Positions 11,414-22,910 of a stretch of DNA of 64,000 nt are shown here, in pieces. Every line of letters begins with the position of its first letter. The first letter of the stretch is position 1. Origin of the DNA: Apodemus sylvaticus. Its lineage: Eukaryota > Chordata > Mammalia > Rodentia > Muridae. Location: NCBI RefSeq assembly GCF_947179515.1, contig NC_067485.1, positions 13,929,546 to 13,993,545 of the forward strand, given 5' to 3'. The position numbers and the translations under genes are program-made. Below the pieces are notes generated by a model. The model had not been told where the DNA came from and ran no database searches. It saw only the letters and a program-made list of their open reading frames with translations.

Positions 11414-11974
11414 ACAGTGAGATACTGAGGGACCCCTGATTGGTAAATAAAGTTGCCAACAGCCAACAGGTGGGGAGAAGAGACATAGGCAGGGTTTAGG
11501 TTTCCCCGAGCTTGGGACCACAAGGAAGAAGAGAGGAGGTGAGAGAGTCACTATGCCTTAGAAGAGTGCATAGGAGAGAGAGACAAGCGCCACCATGGGG
11601 TAGAGAAACAAGGAGAGCACCCTGGCTCCATGTCAGGAGACCGTGGCCTAGAGGGCGGACTGATTGGAGTTAAGAGCAGCCAAGATGGAACAGAAATTAG
11701 TAAGTAGTAACTCAGAGCTATTGATGGGAAAGTGGATTCTAACAACATAGAGGTTAGGCAGTTGCCCAGCTAATTGAGCTGCCTAAGGCATATTAAAATA
11801 TAAAGACTGTGTGTGTCTTTCATTCAGGAATATAAACCACAGAGGTGGGTAGTAACCCCTGGCTGAGATTTATTTAAATCTTCGTACTATAGTTGTTCTA
11901 AGTTGTTTGTCCTCATCCTCCTTCTGTATTTTCCACTGGAGTATATGAGGCTTGAAGCCTGTCATATCGACTCT
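11413..11974. other. Unique stretch
   Basis: No repeat or gene recognised. Confidence 0.4.
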
Positions 11975-12080
11975 GTGTACAAGAACACCAAGGCACAGAA
12001 ATGTTAAGTAACTTGCCCAAGATGGCCAAGTTGCAATTGGGCCAATCTAACACAAATGACGCCTGGCTCAGAGTACAAGC
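11975..12080 (-). mobile_element. MIR fragment
   Basis: 'caaggcacagaaatgttaag', 'taacttgcccaagatggcca' is a reverse MIR core. Confidence 0.7.
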
Positions 12081-12369
12081 TCAACCCAGAAGCTGGGCTG
12101 CTGTGGGGTTAAGCATGGGGAGCCTGTAGGTCCCAGAGGAGCCACCTGGTGTAACCAAGGCAGACTCCCTGGGCATGGCTTGAGTCTTAAATTCTCAGGA
12201 ATGCAGTGGGCAGAATAGACAGAAAAAATGGCTTCCTGGCCTAATGACCTCCTAGTGCAAAGCTATAGGTAGGTAGAGAGACTCAGGATGCATCAGGGGT
12301 AAATATAGAAGAATATCAATATGACTGCTAGGGCTTACTGGGCACCCATTCAAGGTTAGGTGTCCTACA

Positions 12370-12490
12370 CCCCTGGGCTTTCTGAGTATCAAAATGGATG
12401 TTAGCTCATTTTATAGATCACAAAAGTTGGGTACCAAAGACTGAAGTCACTTCACACTGATGTACAGGCCATAAGCAGCACAGCCAGAAA
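12370..12490 (-). mobile_element. MIR fragment, weak
   Basis: 'ttagctcattttatagatca' followed by 'gaagtcacttcacactg' and 'agcacagccagaaatg' fits a diverged reverse MIR. Confidence 0.5.
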
Positions 12491-12689
12491 TGTAAATGGA
12501 GAAGGACACATGAAAAAACAAATCAAGACCCATTCTGAGTTGTAACGCATAATACAAGACAATCATTACAGGGCGTGCGCTGACAGTTCTAATTGGATTT
12601 ACAATGAACCTGGGCAACAGACGATGTTCACCCTCTCTATATCCTTAACCAGGAAGATGGTGCTCTTCTGGTCTCATCTGAACACCATG

Positions 12690-12830
12690 ACTTACCCACT
12701 GAGGTGGGTGTCATTTTTCCCATTTTACAGAGGAGAAGGTGAAGGCTAGATAAGGAGAGAAGTGAGTTTGTCATCAGAGAACGAGAGAGGCAGAATTAGA
12801 ACTGGTATACCTGGCATGGAAGGCCAGTTG
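12690..12830 (-). mobile_element. MIR fragment
   Basis: 'cattttacagaggagaaggt' and 'gagaggcagaattagaactg' match the reverse MIR core. Confidence 0.65.
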
Positions 12831-12846
12831 TCCTACCTCAGTTCAG

Positions 12847-12849
<3 letters not shown>

Positions 12850-12888
<39 letters not shown>

Positions 12889-12892
12889 ACAC
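12850..12892. repeat. (CA)n microsatellite
   Basis: Almost pure CA with one TA interruption. Confidence 0.97.
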
Positions 12893-13963
12893 GAAGTGTG
12901 CACGCGCGCATGCCAGTGAGTTTCAATTCTCACCTGTGAAAGAGCAAGGGTCCCCAGCCACCATGAGGGGTCACCTCCTGATAGTAATTAAAATGGAGAG
13001 CTGAGAAAAGATGCACCACCACAAAGCATTCCTGGCATTCTTGCCCACGGCAGCGACAATATTAACTTTCATTTGGGGACATCAATGGGGAACAGCATCG
13101 GTTTGCAAAACCCCCTCATTTCTTCCCCCTCTGTGCTGGGAAATCTCTGTCCTCTGTGTCCAGACACCCATGGCTTGGGCAGGCACACTGAAAGGCTGGC
13201 CCTAGACACAGGCTACCGTACGAGCACTACCCATCTGGAATCCATTTGGGCACCAAAGGGCCATGATCATTTGTGATCCTGAGAACACACACCAGAGGCA
13301 GTTCACTAGGGACTTTAAAGACAAACCAAAAAGAGCCAGTCTGAGTCAACTATGTAAACACATAAAACGTTTGCATGAGAGTAATAGGGGAGAAAAGCAG
13401 TCGGGAAAAACCAGAGAGACCCAGAGGAAGCCTGCTGCAGGGAAAAGGTGCTGGGGTCTCCGTTCTGCTGGACGCTGGGACTAAGATTCAGCTTGCAGGG
13501 TGAAGTCATTGGTCCAGGTGACTAAGATGGCCTTCGCCAAGTGGCTGAGGCTCCTCAGACAGACAGTAAATATGTTTGTTAAAATCAAGATCAATTTCAG
13601 TGAATGTGTATATTTACTCGGATCCCGTCAGACCCAGATATGTAGGTGAGCAAACAAGTCAACCAGGAATAAACACAGGAAAATTCCATCTTCTGTTTCA
13701 AAGAAACATAAATGAGAATTTGCTGTTCTATGTTAAACAATGTCAGTGGAAAGTGATAATACAAAAGGCTAGTAAAAAGCATGAAGAAGTACATCAGCCT
13801 GCCTGCTGGTCGGGTTAAGTTAGGCTGGCCTGGTCGAGAAGTATCTTGGTAATATATCACAAATATCACTCAGGTTTTCCCAGGCTTTGACCTCAGTGCT
13901 AATAAACTTTTGGTGAAGGCCAGAAACTATTAAGACAGACAGCAATTTCGACAACAGTCAGGG
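12893..13963. other. Unique stretch
   Basis: No repeat family or exon that I can support. Confidence 0.4.
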
Positions 13964-14219
13964 CTTCTTCTTCTTCTTCTTCTTCTTCTTCTTCTTCTTC
14001 TTCTTCTTCTTCCTTCTTCCTTCTTCCTTCTTCCTTCTCCTCCTCCCTCTTCTCCTTCTTCTTCTCTTCCTCCTCTTCTTCCTCCTTCTCTTCCTCCTCT
14101 TTTTCCTCTTCTTCCTCTTTTTTCTCTTCCTCCTCCTCTTCTTCCTCCTCCTTTTTCCCCTTCTTCCTCCTCCTCTTCTTCCTCCTCCTCTTCTTCCTCC
14201 TCTTCCCCTCTCCTCTTCT
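13964..14219. repeat. 256-nt uninterrupted pyrimidine tract, (TTC)n and derivatives
   Basis: It begins as pure (CTT)n, grades into (TTCC)n and then irregular CTT/CCT mixtures. I read every base from 13964 to 14219 as C or T. The Lys/Arg/Glu-rich minus-strand frames across it are artefacts. Confidence 0.98.
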
Positions 14220-15719
14220 AAGATACTGACATAGGCTTTTGCAAGTGCAATCAAAAACATTACATGTAGTCACAGAAAAGCATTTTTACTAGAATGTCAA
14301 AAGAATAGCTTAAGGAATAGTATCAGAGCTATGCTTGAAATGATGGAAATATGTATCTGCAAATAGACAGAAACAAAAAAGAAACAGACCAAAATGGGTC
14401 CAGTCTGGCTATTTGGATGGTGGCTGATGTCTGGTGTTTCAGTGGATACAATATTTGTATAAGAGAGGGGAAAAAAACATGCTCATAAAAATGACTGTGC
14501 TGTGATTGTATCAAGGGTCAAATTCCTCAAGTGCTAAAGCTCTATTCAGAACCTCAGTGAAGCCCCACTAACTCTTCAAACGACCACTGTGAGACCATCG
14601 ACTGTTCCAATAACAGTAACAAGAGGCCAGCAAGTCAATGGAACTTCCAATTTTACCGAGTTAACTCCCAGGACATAACAAGCATTAAGACGATCTGGCC
14701 CAACAAGACCAAATATAGAAGAGACTGACCAAGTCACATCGCACTGCCAGCCTAGTATGGGCAATCACGGAGGCCTGCAATCTACAGCTGGCATTTCCTT
14801 CTGGAAAACACAAGTGTAGAGGGCTGACTGGCTGTGGGGCACAGGAGGACAGCTGGCTACTCAGGCACCGGGTTAGAAGCTGACCTGCCCTCTGCCGTGT
14901 TCCCTTAAGCCCCTTTGCTAGTGGAAGAGGCAGTGTGCTCATTTTGCCAGCATAGGTTCAGAACTGACTCTATCTGTCATTTTACCACGCCCAAAGCTAA
15001 AGCCTGTCTTGGGTTGGCTCTCCCTCTACAGCATGTCATTTTTACAGTCTACTTTGTGAAGCTAAATCCAACCCTCAGATTTAGATTCCATTTCACTGTC
15101 CCTGTGAGCTCGTACTCTGTCTCTCTCAATACCAAAACATGCATCCCCGATTAATCCAGAGTCCCTACAACCTCTCTGACCACCACAGACCTCAGCACAC
15201 TTGCCACCCCATGGCCATAGTTACACATTACCAGTAAGTTATTCTCTCGCTTTCTAGAAGGCAGAAATCAGTTCCCCTAGGCTAAGGTCAAGAATTCACA
15301 GAGGCCTGGCTTCCTGGCTTCATTCGGACAGCTTCTGGAACTGCCCACACAGCTTAGCTCATGGGCTCACGTCTCAGCCTCTACCTACATGACCACAGCA
15401 GCTTCTCTTGTGTGCCCAGACTCCCCCCTCCTCATTATTATAGGACACTGATGGCATTTAAAGTCCACATCCAAGAGCTGTGACGTCACATCTGCAAACT
15501 CCTTACCAAATAAGGTAGGGTTTCCTGGTTCTGGGATTTGAAATATAGATAGATGGACTGGTGGGGGTGGAAGGGGATGATACAGTACAAATCAAAGGCA
15601 GAATAGATTGTGTGTTTCCTACAAGTGGCACATGAGCCTCTTCTGTTCCCAAGAAACCTCTGGAGGCATATAAGCTCACCCGCTCGCCTAGACTCTTTTC
15701 AACGTTGTGTCCTTATGAC
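14220..15719. other. Unique stretch, 1.5 kb
   Basis: No recognised repeat. Short frames only. Confidence 0.4.
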
Positions 15720-15800
15720 CAGGCTGCTTTGGGAACTGGGGATGTAGACGTGAGTAAGACTAGCCTTGCCCTTGAATGTTTTAGAGCCAAGGATGGAATG
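15720..15800 (-). mobile_element. L2 fragment, weak
   Basis: 'ctggggatgtagacgtgagt' then 'ccttgcccttgaatg' resembles the reverse L2 3' region. Confidence 0.45.
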
Positions 15801-16594
15801 ACAATTTAGAAAACAACAGTAATTCTGTATTCGCTGTGCCAAAATAAAGTTAAGATGAAGACAGCTGACCAGCTGCTAGAAAATCTAGAGATGGTCACGA
15901 TGACTGCGGTCATTTCAAAAGCACGTGTCAAACAGGCTGGGGAGGCACAGGAGACACATTCCAACAGTTCCATAGGTAGGGAGTCCAACTACCCGAGTCC
16001 ACCTTGCCCAGTGGCCAGAGCTCTGGGCAGGACACGGGGCATCACCCTTAAACCCACACTTTGGTTCCCAGTGAGGACTTAAAGAAGGAAAGGAGAAGGA
16101 GAAGGGAGGAAAGGGGAATGAGACAGAAAAACAAAAACAATTGTATCACCTGCAGGCTAATAGCTTTCTTCTTTGCTCTCCTCAGAACATTTATAGCATC
16201 TCTGCTCATGGTAGGAAATGCTGTAGAAATCTTTTTCTTACAGAGCCAGCCAGGTCTTGGTGCCTAGGCTGTGTCTTTCAGACATAACCCAGTCCAAGAT
16301 ATAAATATCAATGGAAATACACAATACCTATGGCCAAAATTGTCAAACGTGTATTCGTACTATGAGGCTGACTGGCGTTAGAGTCGCTCTGGCTCTCAGT
16401 CATGTCATTGGTCAGAGTGAAGTCTCCACTCTTCTGAAAATCCCATGGGCTATTATGCTTCTGCTAAATGGATGTGAACTGGGGGAGGAGCAACAGTCCA
16501 GAAACCGCCAGCCCAAGCAGACCATCACAGCTGCTCCGCCAGTTGTTTTTTGTGTTTGTTCATTGACTGAACACCACAGGCCGGCGCTTGCAGG

Positions 16595-16685
16595 TAGGCC
16601 TCACTGCTGCATAAGTGAGAAAACTAAGGTTCCGAGAGGGGAAGTGACTTGACCAAGGCCACAGGTGGCCTCAAACCACAGCTGG
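16595..16685 (-). mobile_element. MIR fragment
   Basis: 'aagtgagaaaactaaggttc', 'gaagtgacttgaccaaggcc' and 'acaggtggcctcaaac' form a clear reverse MIR core. Confidence 0.75.
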
Positions 16686-18554
16686 CCCATTTTGCAAGCC
16701 CCTCCTCCATTTTATTCCACCTACCGATTTGTCCAGCTGGCAGAGAGGCTGTGCGTCTGTGCGTGCACATGTATAGACATACGTGTTTGCATGTGGATAC
16801 ATTATCTTCTCAGGTTTGCCACGCCGCTTTTCTCTGGCTGACAGGTAGACTGGCTCCAGGAGCCAGGGCTGCCTGGGTGATACCTCACACTCCTTGTGCA
16901 TCCTGGGAGTTCACCGTAGTGGAGAGTTCGCTGTGTTTTCCAGAATCTACATCTGCTTTGCTTTCCCACCTGGACTAAGGAAACTGGGGTTGTAGGAAAT
17001 GTCCCATCTCTCTAAAGGACTGCCACTTGACAGGATTGTGTAGATGACCATCACTGCTGCTCCGCAGCCATGTGTGCAACTAAAGGAACTGTCATATCCA
17101 GCAAACTCTGCATCACTGCAGATGTCCACTGCCTTGGGCTCCTGTGATCTTTTCAGTCCTTCTACCACAGTGATCTCTGAGCCTTGGGAGGGTGTGCCTG
17201 TGATACGTGGGGCCCATTTAGAACTGAGCAGTCTACATTCTCTTACTTCTGCCCATTGACCAAGTCAAAGTCTCTGTGTTAATCGCCATCTGCTACAAGA
17301 AGCAGTTTCTCAGCTGATATGCATATAGGTATAAAGATAAGAACTGAGGGAACAATTGATTATTATTTCCATTTAGCAAATAATAGTATTAGGCTCTTCC
17401 TTGGAGCTTATCCCATAGCCAGTCATGGGGGTTTGGACCAGTTAGTAACAGCAAGCAATACTTCCGCCTTCTGGAATGGGCAGAACTTTAAATCTAATCA
17501 GAAAGTGGTTGGTTACTTCCATAACAGTTGGATCATTGTAGCACTAGTGGGCATGTTTTGCCTGTTCAGTCATTTATCTAGGTCACAGAATTTACTGGGT
17601 AGAACGCCTGATGGCTCTTTTACCCCATTAGCAAGCATAGAACATCCCAACACTATGAGGAGAGACAGTAGCTTCCAGACCATGTCCTATAATGCATGTA
17701 GTGTCTTCAGCAGTAGGGATCTTTCCATAGATTTCTGGAGGGGAACCAAAAGCATCAGTCTCTATAGAAAATGTCGGTCTGGATGATTCCTGTGATGCTG
17801 TGATTAAAAAATAAGTAAATCTCAATAAATGCAACAGTTTTGTTCATAATAGGTTGTCCATGGTAGGTTGACGGGCCCTCTGTTCTCATCAGGAAACAAA
17901 CTGATGAAAAATCTCCTTTCTTCCTCTGCATAAACGACAGGATGGAACTGGAGAATGGGATATACAGGGCTGAGTGGCACCGTGAGCCATTCATTCAAGG
18001 CAAAATACATGCCACTTATATTCCATTAGCCAAGAGAATCCCATGACTGCTCTTCGTCAAAAACGGTAGAGAAATTGAACATTCAAGAGCATCCTGTTGA
18101 CTGCTACAGACTACAAGTCCCCCCGTCCCATTCCTGTGCTGACATAAAAACATAGAATCTTTGGGAAAGGGATAAAGTCTTGACGAGCACCTTCTCCAGT
18201 GTCTGGGAAGCAGAAGTCGGATCTGTTTTAACCTTCTCGCCTTCTCCCCTGAGATCCACCCTGAGATGCACGTCTTTCAGAGAGACATCAGACAGATGGA
18301 TTTTTTCATAAGGATGGGCTGTATCATGCTTGCCTGCTACGGAAGCCCACCTGCCCCCAGATGGGGTCCTGGACTGTCAGAGAGGTAGCCATGTTGTCCA
18401 TTCTTTAGACTGTCCCTACAGCCTGGGTATTGCACGAACCACAGAAATTCATTGCCCAAGGTTATGCAGGCCCCAGGTTAGAAGCCACCTCATGTTGAAG
18501 GGTTCACAATTTAATGGGGAGACCTATGTGAGTATGCGCAGGCTTGGGTGGCAG
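16686..18554. other. Mostly unique; unassigned old repeat-like segment near 17300-17840
   Basis: A plus frame of about 155 codons (17319-17786) and a minus frame of 68 codons cross this part. Neither has a domain I recognise. The stretch feels like an old dispersed element, but I could not name it, so I give no repeat call. Confidence 0.3.
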
Positions 18555-18795
18555 GTGGCTTGGCTATTAATCTTGAGTCTACTAACAGGTTGTGCAGCTT
18601 TTGCTTAATTAGGTCACCCCTCAGAGCCTCTTGTAAGTGGCAATAACAACAACAATAATAATAATAATTCTTCACATCATTGTCATGAAGATTGACTGGC
18701 GATGAGCTCAGGATTTAATCAGTTCAGCTCTAAGTGATTCTTAGTTCTTAGTAAGTGCTAATTAACTGCTGGCTGTTAATATCATTAAATAATTA
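18555..18795 (+). mobile_element. MIR SINE, near full-length, with internal (AAT)n
   Basis: 'gttgtgcagcttttgctta' then 'cccctcagagcctcttgtaa', an (AAC/AAT)n run at about 18641-18668, 'gtcatgaagattgactggcg' and 'agtaagtgctaattaactg' follow MIR order. Confidence 0.75.
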
Positions 18796-19731
18796 TACAT
18801 GTAACTACCTAATTACGACCTTAAGAATGGCCAAAGGAGGCAAAGGAGAATAGAGTGAGTTCTAAAAATAGCTAACTGGGAGCTGGTCTACTTATGAGTC
18901 AGGACAGTCTCTGGGAGGCTGGCTGGGGGTATGGCAGGAGAGAGAGTTAGTAAGAATGGAGATGGGTTAACACAACGTAGCCTGGGAGGCCTGGGTCTCG
19001 GTGGATCTACAGCAGCAAAAGCCCAAGAGGAGAGAGAAGTCACACACCGTGGTCTCTGACAGTAGGAAGAGTGTTTCTACAGGGAAAGGCTTACATCTTC
19101 AATTTGTCGAAGTATTTGTTTCTCTTCCATGCTAACGCTGTAGCAACCAGTTCTGCCGACTTTTTACAAAGACATTGATCAATTCAAAGCCAAACAGCTT
19201 CGCCTGCCATTTGGTGATGGGTCTGCTTACCATCCAAGACTGGCTCTGCCCTAAACAAATATGGCAAAGCCCTGGTGAGTCAGAGCAGTTGGCATCACGC
19301 TGTGTAACATGAACAAGGAAGTGCAGCGAAGCAGTGGTGCTGAACTGGGCTATCTCACACGGAGACCCAGCCAAGGCAACAGGAAGGTCCAGAAAGAGAA
19401 CCTACATTTTTTGGGCCACACTCACCCTCATTCCCTATCTTGGCCTCACCAGAACTTTTTCACAGTTCCCCAATAGCAAGAGGCTTTGATTGGTTACCTA
19501 GGAGGAGTGTGAGAGGGAAGGAGGAAGTCACCCCATCCTCCAGTGAGGACCTGGGGACAGAAAGCCAAATGCAAGGTCTGCACCGTCAGACATAACCTGC
19601 AGTCCGCTGTGCAAATGGCAGCTTTGCAGCCCTCTGCAGTGCTAGAGCTTTCCCTGGGCTTGTGAATATTCCCCATTTTATGTATACACTTATACACACA
19701 TGTTCCTTATAGAAACCATAGATTACAATAA
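18796..19731. other. Unique stretch
   Basis: Nothing recognised. Confidence 0.4.
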
Positions 19732-19852
19732 AGAGGGAAAGGGGGAGGAAAGGAGAGAAGGAAGGACAAGAGATAGGAAATAAGAGAAAGGTTGAGAGGA
19801 AGGGAGGGAAGGAAAAGGAAGAGAGGGAACTGGGGAGCAGGGAGAAGTGGGC
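19732..19852. repeat. Purine-rich GGAA-type low complexity
   Basis: Irregular GGAA/GAGA repeats with few pyrimidines. Confidence 0.85.
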
Positions 19853-20082
19853 AAGAGGGACAAGGAAGGCAGGCCCAGCGGTGGCACTGTCCAGCGCCTC
19901 CGTGCCCTCTGGCATCCCTGCCCATCACAAGGCGAGTAATCCCCTCTTCCTGTGAATGGCTGAAACACACACGTCAGTCTCAGCGTGCTTTACTCATGAA
20001 TAGACAGTAACTTCTGGTAACGAGAGTTTATTTTGAATTTTCAGATTCTTTCCAAAATTTTCCTATAAGAATTAAGACTGAG

Positions 20083-20298
20083 GGGCCTGGAGAAGTGGCT
20101 CATGGTTAAGAGCATTGCTTGGTCTTGTAGATGACCCAGGATCTCAGCACCCACAGGGTGGCCACAGCTGTCTGTAATTCCAGTCCCTGAGAAGCCAGGA
20201 TCTCCTTCTTACCTCCACAGGCACCCGGCACACCTGCCATATATATATATGCAGGCAAATACTCATACACATAAAATAATAAATAACCCCCCAAATTA
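20083..20298 (+). mobile_element. SINE B3 with imperfect 15-bp target-site duplication
   Basis: B3 body: 'ggagaagtggctcatggtta', 'ctcagcacccacagggtggc', 'gtctgtaattccagtcc', tail 'cacataaaataataaata'. Flanks agaattaagactgag (20068-20082) and agaattaatgctgag (20299-20313) differ at two bases. An (AT)n run interrupts the 3' half. Confidence 0.85.
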
Positions 20299-20989
20299 AG
20301 AATTAATGCTGAGAAACAAAGTATTAGGATTTGGGGTTTTGGCAACACATCAATTGGCATCTCATGTCATGTCATGATCATGCCCAGTTCAGCAGGCTTG
20401 GTATCACCGCAAGAAGACACTGAGAGTAGGAAGGTCAAAATATAAAACATCCTATGTATAAAGCACAGGTACAGATTCAGCACATAAAGGACATACCTAT
20501 TACATTTGAAAGCTTACAGTTTATAGGATTGGAAACTTTAAAAAAAAAAATTCGTCAAGTGCTCAGATGGAAGGTGACAAACACAAATCTGTGCTGTGAG
20601 GCTGTAGGAGCCCCACTCTGTCCCGAGCTGCTCTCTTCTGGAAGGGCTGTGCTCTTTGGCTCACACTGATGCTTTCTGCCCCCTCCAAACCTGGATCCAG
20701 AAGAGGCAGACCCTGGCTAAGCTGAGCACAATCTAGCTTTTCTCCTCTTTCAACGGTGCGGGATTGGTGAGTCTACTGGATTAAAAAGGACCTCCCTTCC
20801 CTGGGCGCATTTGATCCTGGTTAGGCACCTCTGTCTGGCTCTGCTGCTCTGAGGGCTCTGATCTCTCCAGCAGCAGCCTGGCCCCAGCCCTCCTCCCTGT
20901 GTAATAGCATCTGAACGAGCTCCAAAGCACTGCCTCACACTCGGGCTAGAATGGGCATGCTCCCTGCTAACTGAGACAACTCCATAAAC

Positions 20990-21185
20990 AAGCAACCAAG
21001 GTGGCGAATTCATGCACATAATATCCTCATTAGCCCCTTTGAATTACGGTTATGTTTTCCCATTTGGATTTTTTTACCAACAGATGATGGAAGTCTTAAT
21101 ATGCCAATAAAACTACATCTGAAGAGATTCAGAGGGAGAGCTCAAAGCCCTTAATAAACACAAGCTCATTTAGCCTCTCTCATCC
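20990..21185. promoter_or_regulatory. Candidate conserved regulatory element
   Basis: Repeat-free AT-rich DNA with closely spaced words: an E-box type caacagatgatgg, the posterior-HOX/CDX-like ccaataaaa, a FOX-like ataaacaca, and several ATTA cores. No coding frame. Conservation is inferred, not measured. Confidence 0.25.
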
Positions 21186-21601
21186 CGTGAGACGGGCGGC
21201 TGCCTCATTAGCCCATTACACACTAGAGAAACTGAGACCGGCCAGGAGATAAAAAGTTTGCAGCCGTCACAGGAGCAACGACTTTATTGCGACTTGTACT
21301 GAGCTCACTAAAGCTGCTGGGGAGGGGAAGGAATGAGCACAGGAAGCAATCCCGTTTGTGGTAGGCATTTGCTCATCATCATGCAGTGATTAACCTGCAT
21401 CCCATCGGAAGGCCACCAAGCTCGTTCCAGCCAGGCAGTTAAAAATGCACGGGCACTGGGAGAGTTATATAGAAAACGTCAAATGGGACAGGGACATCTC
21501 TAGACTTGGGCTTTTAGGAACACAGTCAGCGCTGGCCATTGTGCCTAGTGAACTCTGGGACTCCGGAAGTGCCTTGCTCCATGATCCCACCCCTTCCGGC
21601 T

Positions 21602-21630
21602 GGGGGGGAGGGGGGAGGGGGGAGGGGGAG
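21602..21630 (+). other. G-quadruplex motif, (G5-7 A)4
   Basis: G runs of 7, 6, 6 and 5 separated by single A. This is about as strong a quadruplex motif as sequence can give, and also a 7-bp minisatellite. Confidence 0.9.
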
Positions 21631-21834
21631 CCTGCTCTTTCAGGTTAGTCTTACCATGGTTATGTAGACATTGTGTTTTCGCCTTGTTTGGCTCATTCTA
21701 AGGTTTGTTTTTTGTTTTGTTTTTTTTTTCCCCCATCAGCTCATGGAGAAACGAAGAAAACAGTGACTGCCAAGGTCTAGTGTAAGCTTTGACACAACTA
21801 CAGGCAATGCAGGCTTCAAGCACCTATGTAAACT

Positions 21835-22910
21835 GATAGTCTCCGGTTACTTGGTATTCATCTATAGAAGTTTTCAATTATGTATGACTAATTTTGGACA
21901 AACTCATTATTTAAAGCAATTTGTCTCCTGAGAGAGGCAACACCTTCCTCTTCCTGCAAGGTGGGTGGGGGAGAGCGCCAGTCCCCATGCGCGGGCTTGA
22001 CTTATTAAGCGGTCACAAGAGTTCAAAAGAGAAAAATAATGAACAGGTAAATCATCACACATAAAAAAAAATTCCTCCTCTATATTATCAAAATACAAAT
22101 TAATTATAGATAAGATCAAACGAGTTCTCTTTAATAGATGGTCTTCCCAGAGAAGGTAATGAACAAGGCGCCTGGCCTGTGGGAAGGAAGTTAAAGGATG
22201 TGTAAAGAGATCCTTATTGGAGACACAGTTCCTGCCCTCTGAAGTATTCTGGGACATGCAAATACAGATTCTCTATTGTACTAGATGCTAGCTAACTCTC
22301 CTCTCCTGGGATCTCAGCCCCCTTCTTGGTACAGGGAGGGAGGGTGGATACCACTTTCAATACATTGATCAAATCCCCATCTTCCTGTGCAATCAGCAGG
22401 GCAAGAAGCTGTCAGCCAATCATCTTACCACCAGAGCTTGGCAAAGGTATAAGCACTGCAGCTATCGCCTTAACAGGGCTTTCATTCTCGATCTTCCAAG
22501 CAAGAACGACAGCTGAAGTAAGCCTGTGATTCATCTCCCTTGGGTGGGTTCGAAGGAGGAGAGAGAGTGGGCCTCCCGTCCCCACCCCCGCCCCCAATCC
22601 TTTCTCGGCTGTATGTAATGTTAATATTCACATGACAGCAAACATTTTCAAAATAATAGTCCTATATACTTAAGGTTAATCAGAACGGGCGCCATCCAAC
22701 TTGCCAAGGTAGCAATTTTCCTTCATTAAAGCCAAATCAAGAAAGAGAACTTGGAGATTCCTTAGGGCTAATTACAAGGTGTTAATAATAACAATATAAT
22801 GGCAGCAATTTTCCAGCTTTGCTCAAACCCATAATCTGCCTGAGTGCCTCATAGGATTGTCTGTGAGTTTATATAAAGCTAAGTGTTAGTCCAAAAAAAC
22901 TGTTTTCAGT
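21835..22910. promoter_or_regulatory. Candidate enhancer-like, repeat-free AT-rich block
   Basis: More than 1 kb without recognised transposons. It is dense in homeodomain-type TAATTA/ATTA cores (22070-22110, 22765-22800), an HNF1-like gttaatattcac near 22620 and ggtgttaataataac near 22780, and SOX-like aacaat. This texture is typical of developmental non-coding elements. No exon signature. Function is inferred. Confidence 0.3.

Noticed and set aside
13899..14273. Lys/Arg/Glu-rich minus-strand frames over 100 codons
   Set aside because: Produced by the pure (TTC)n tract; no coding evidence outside it.
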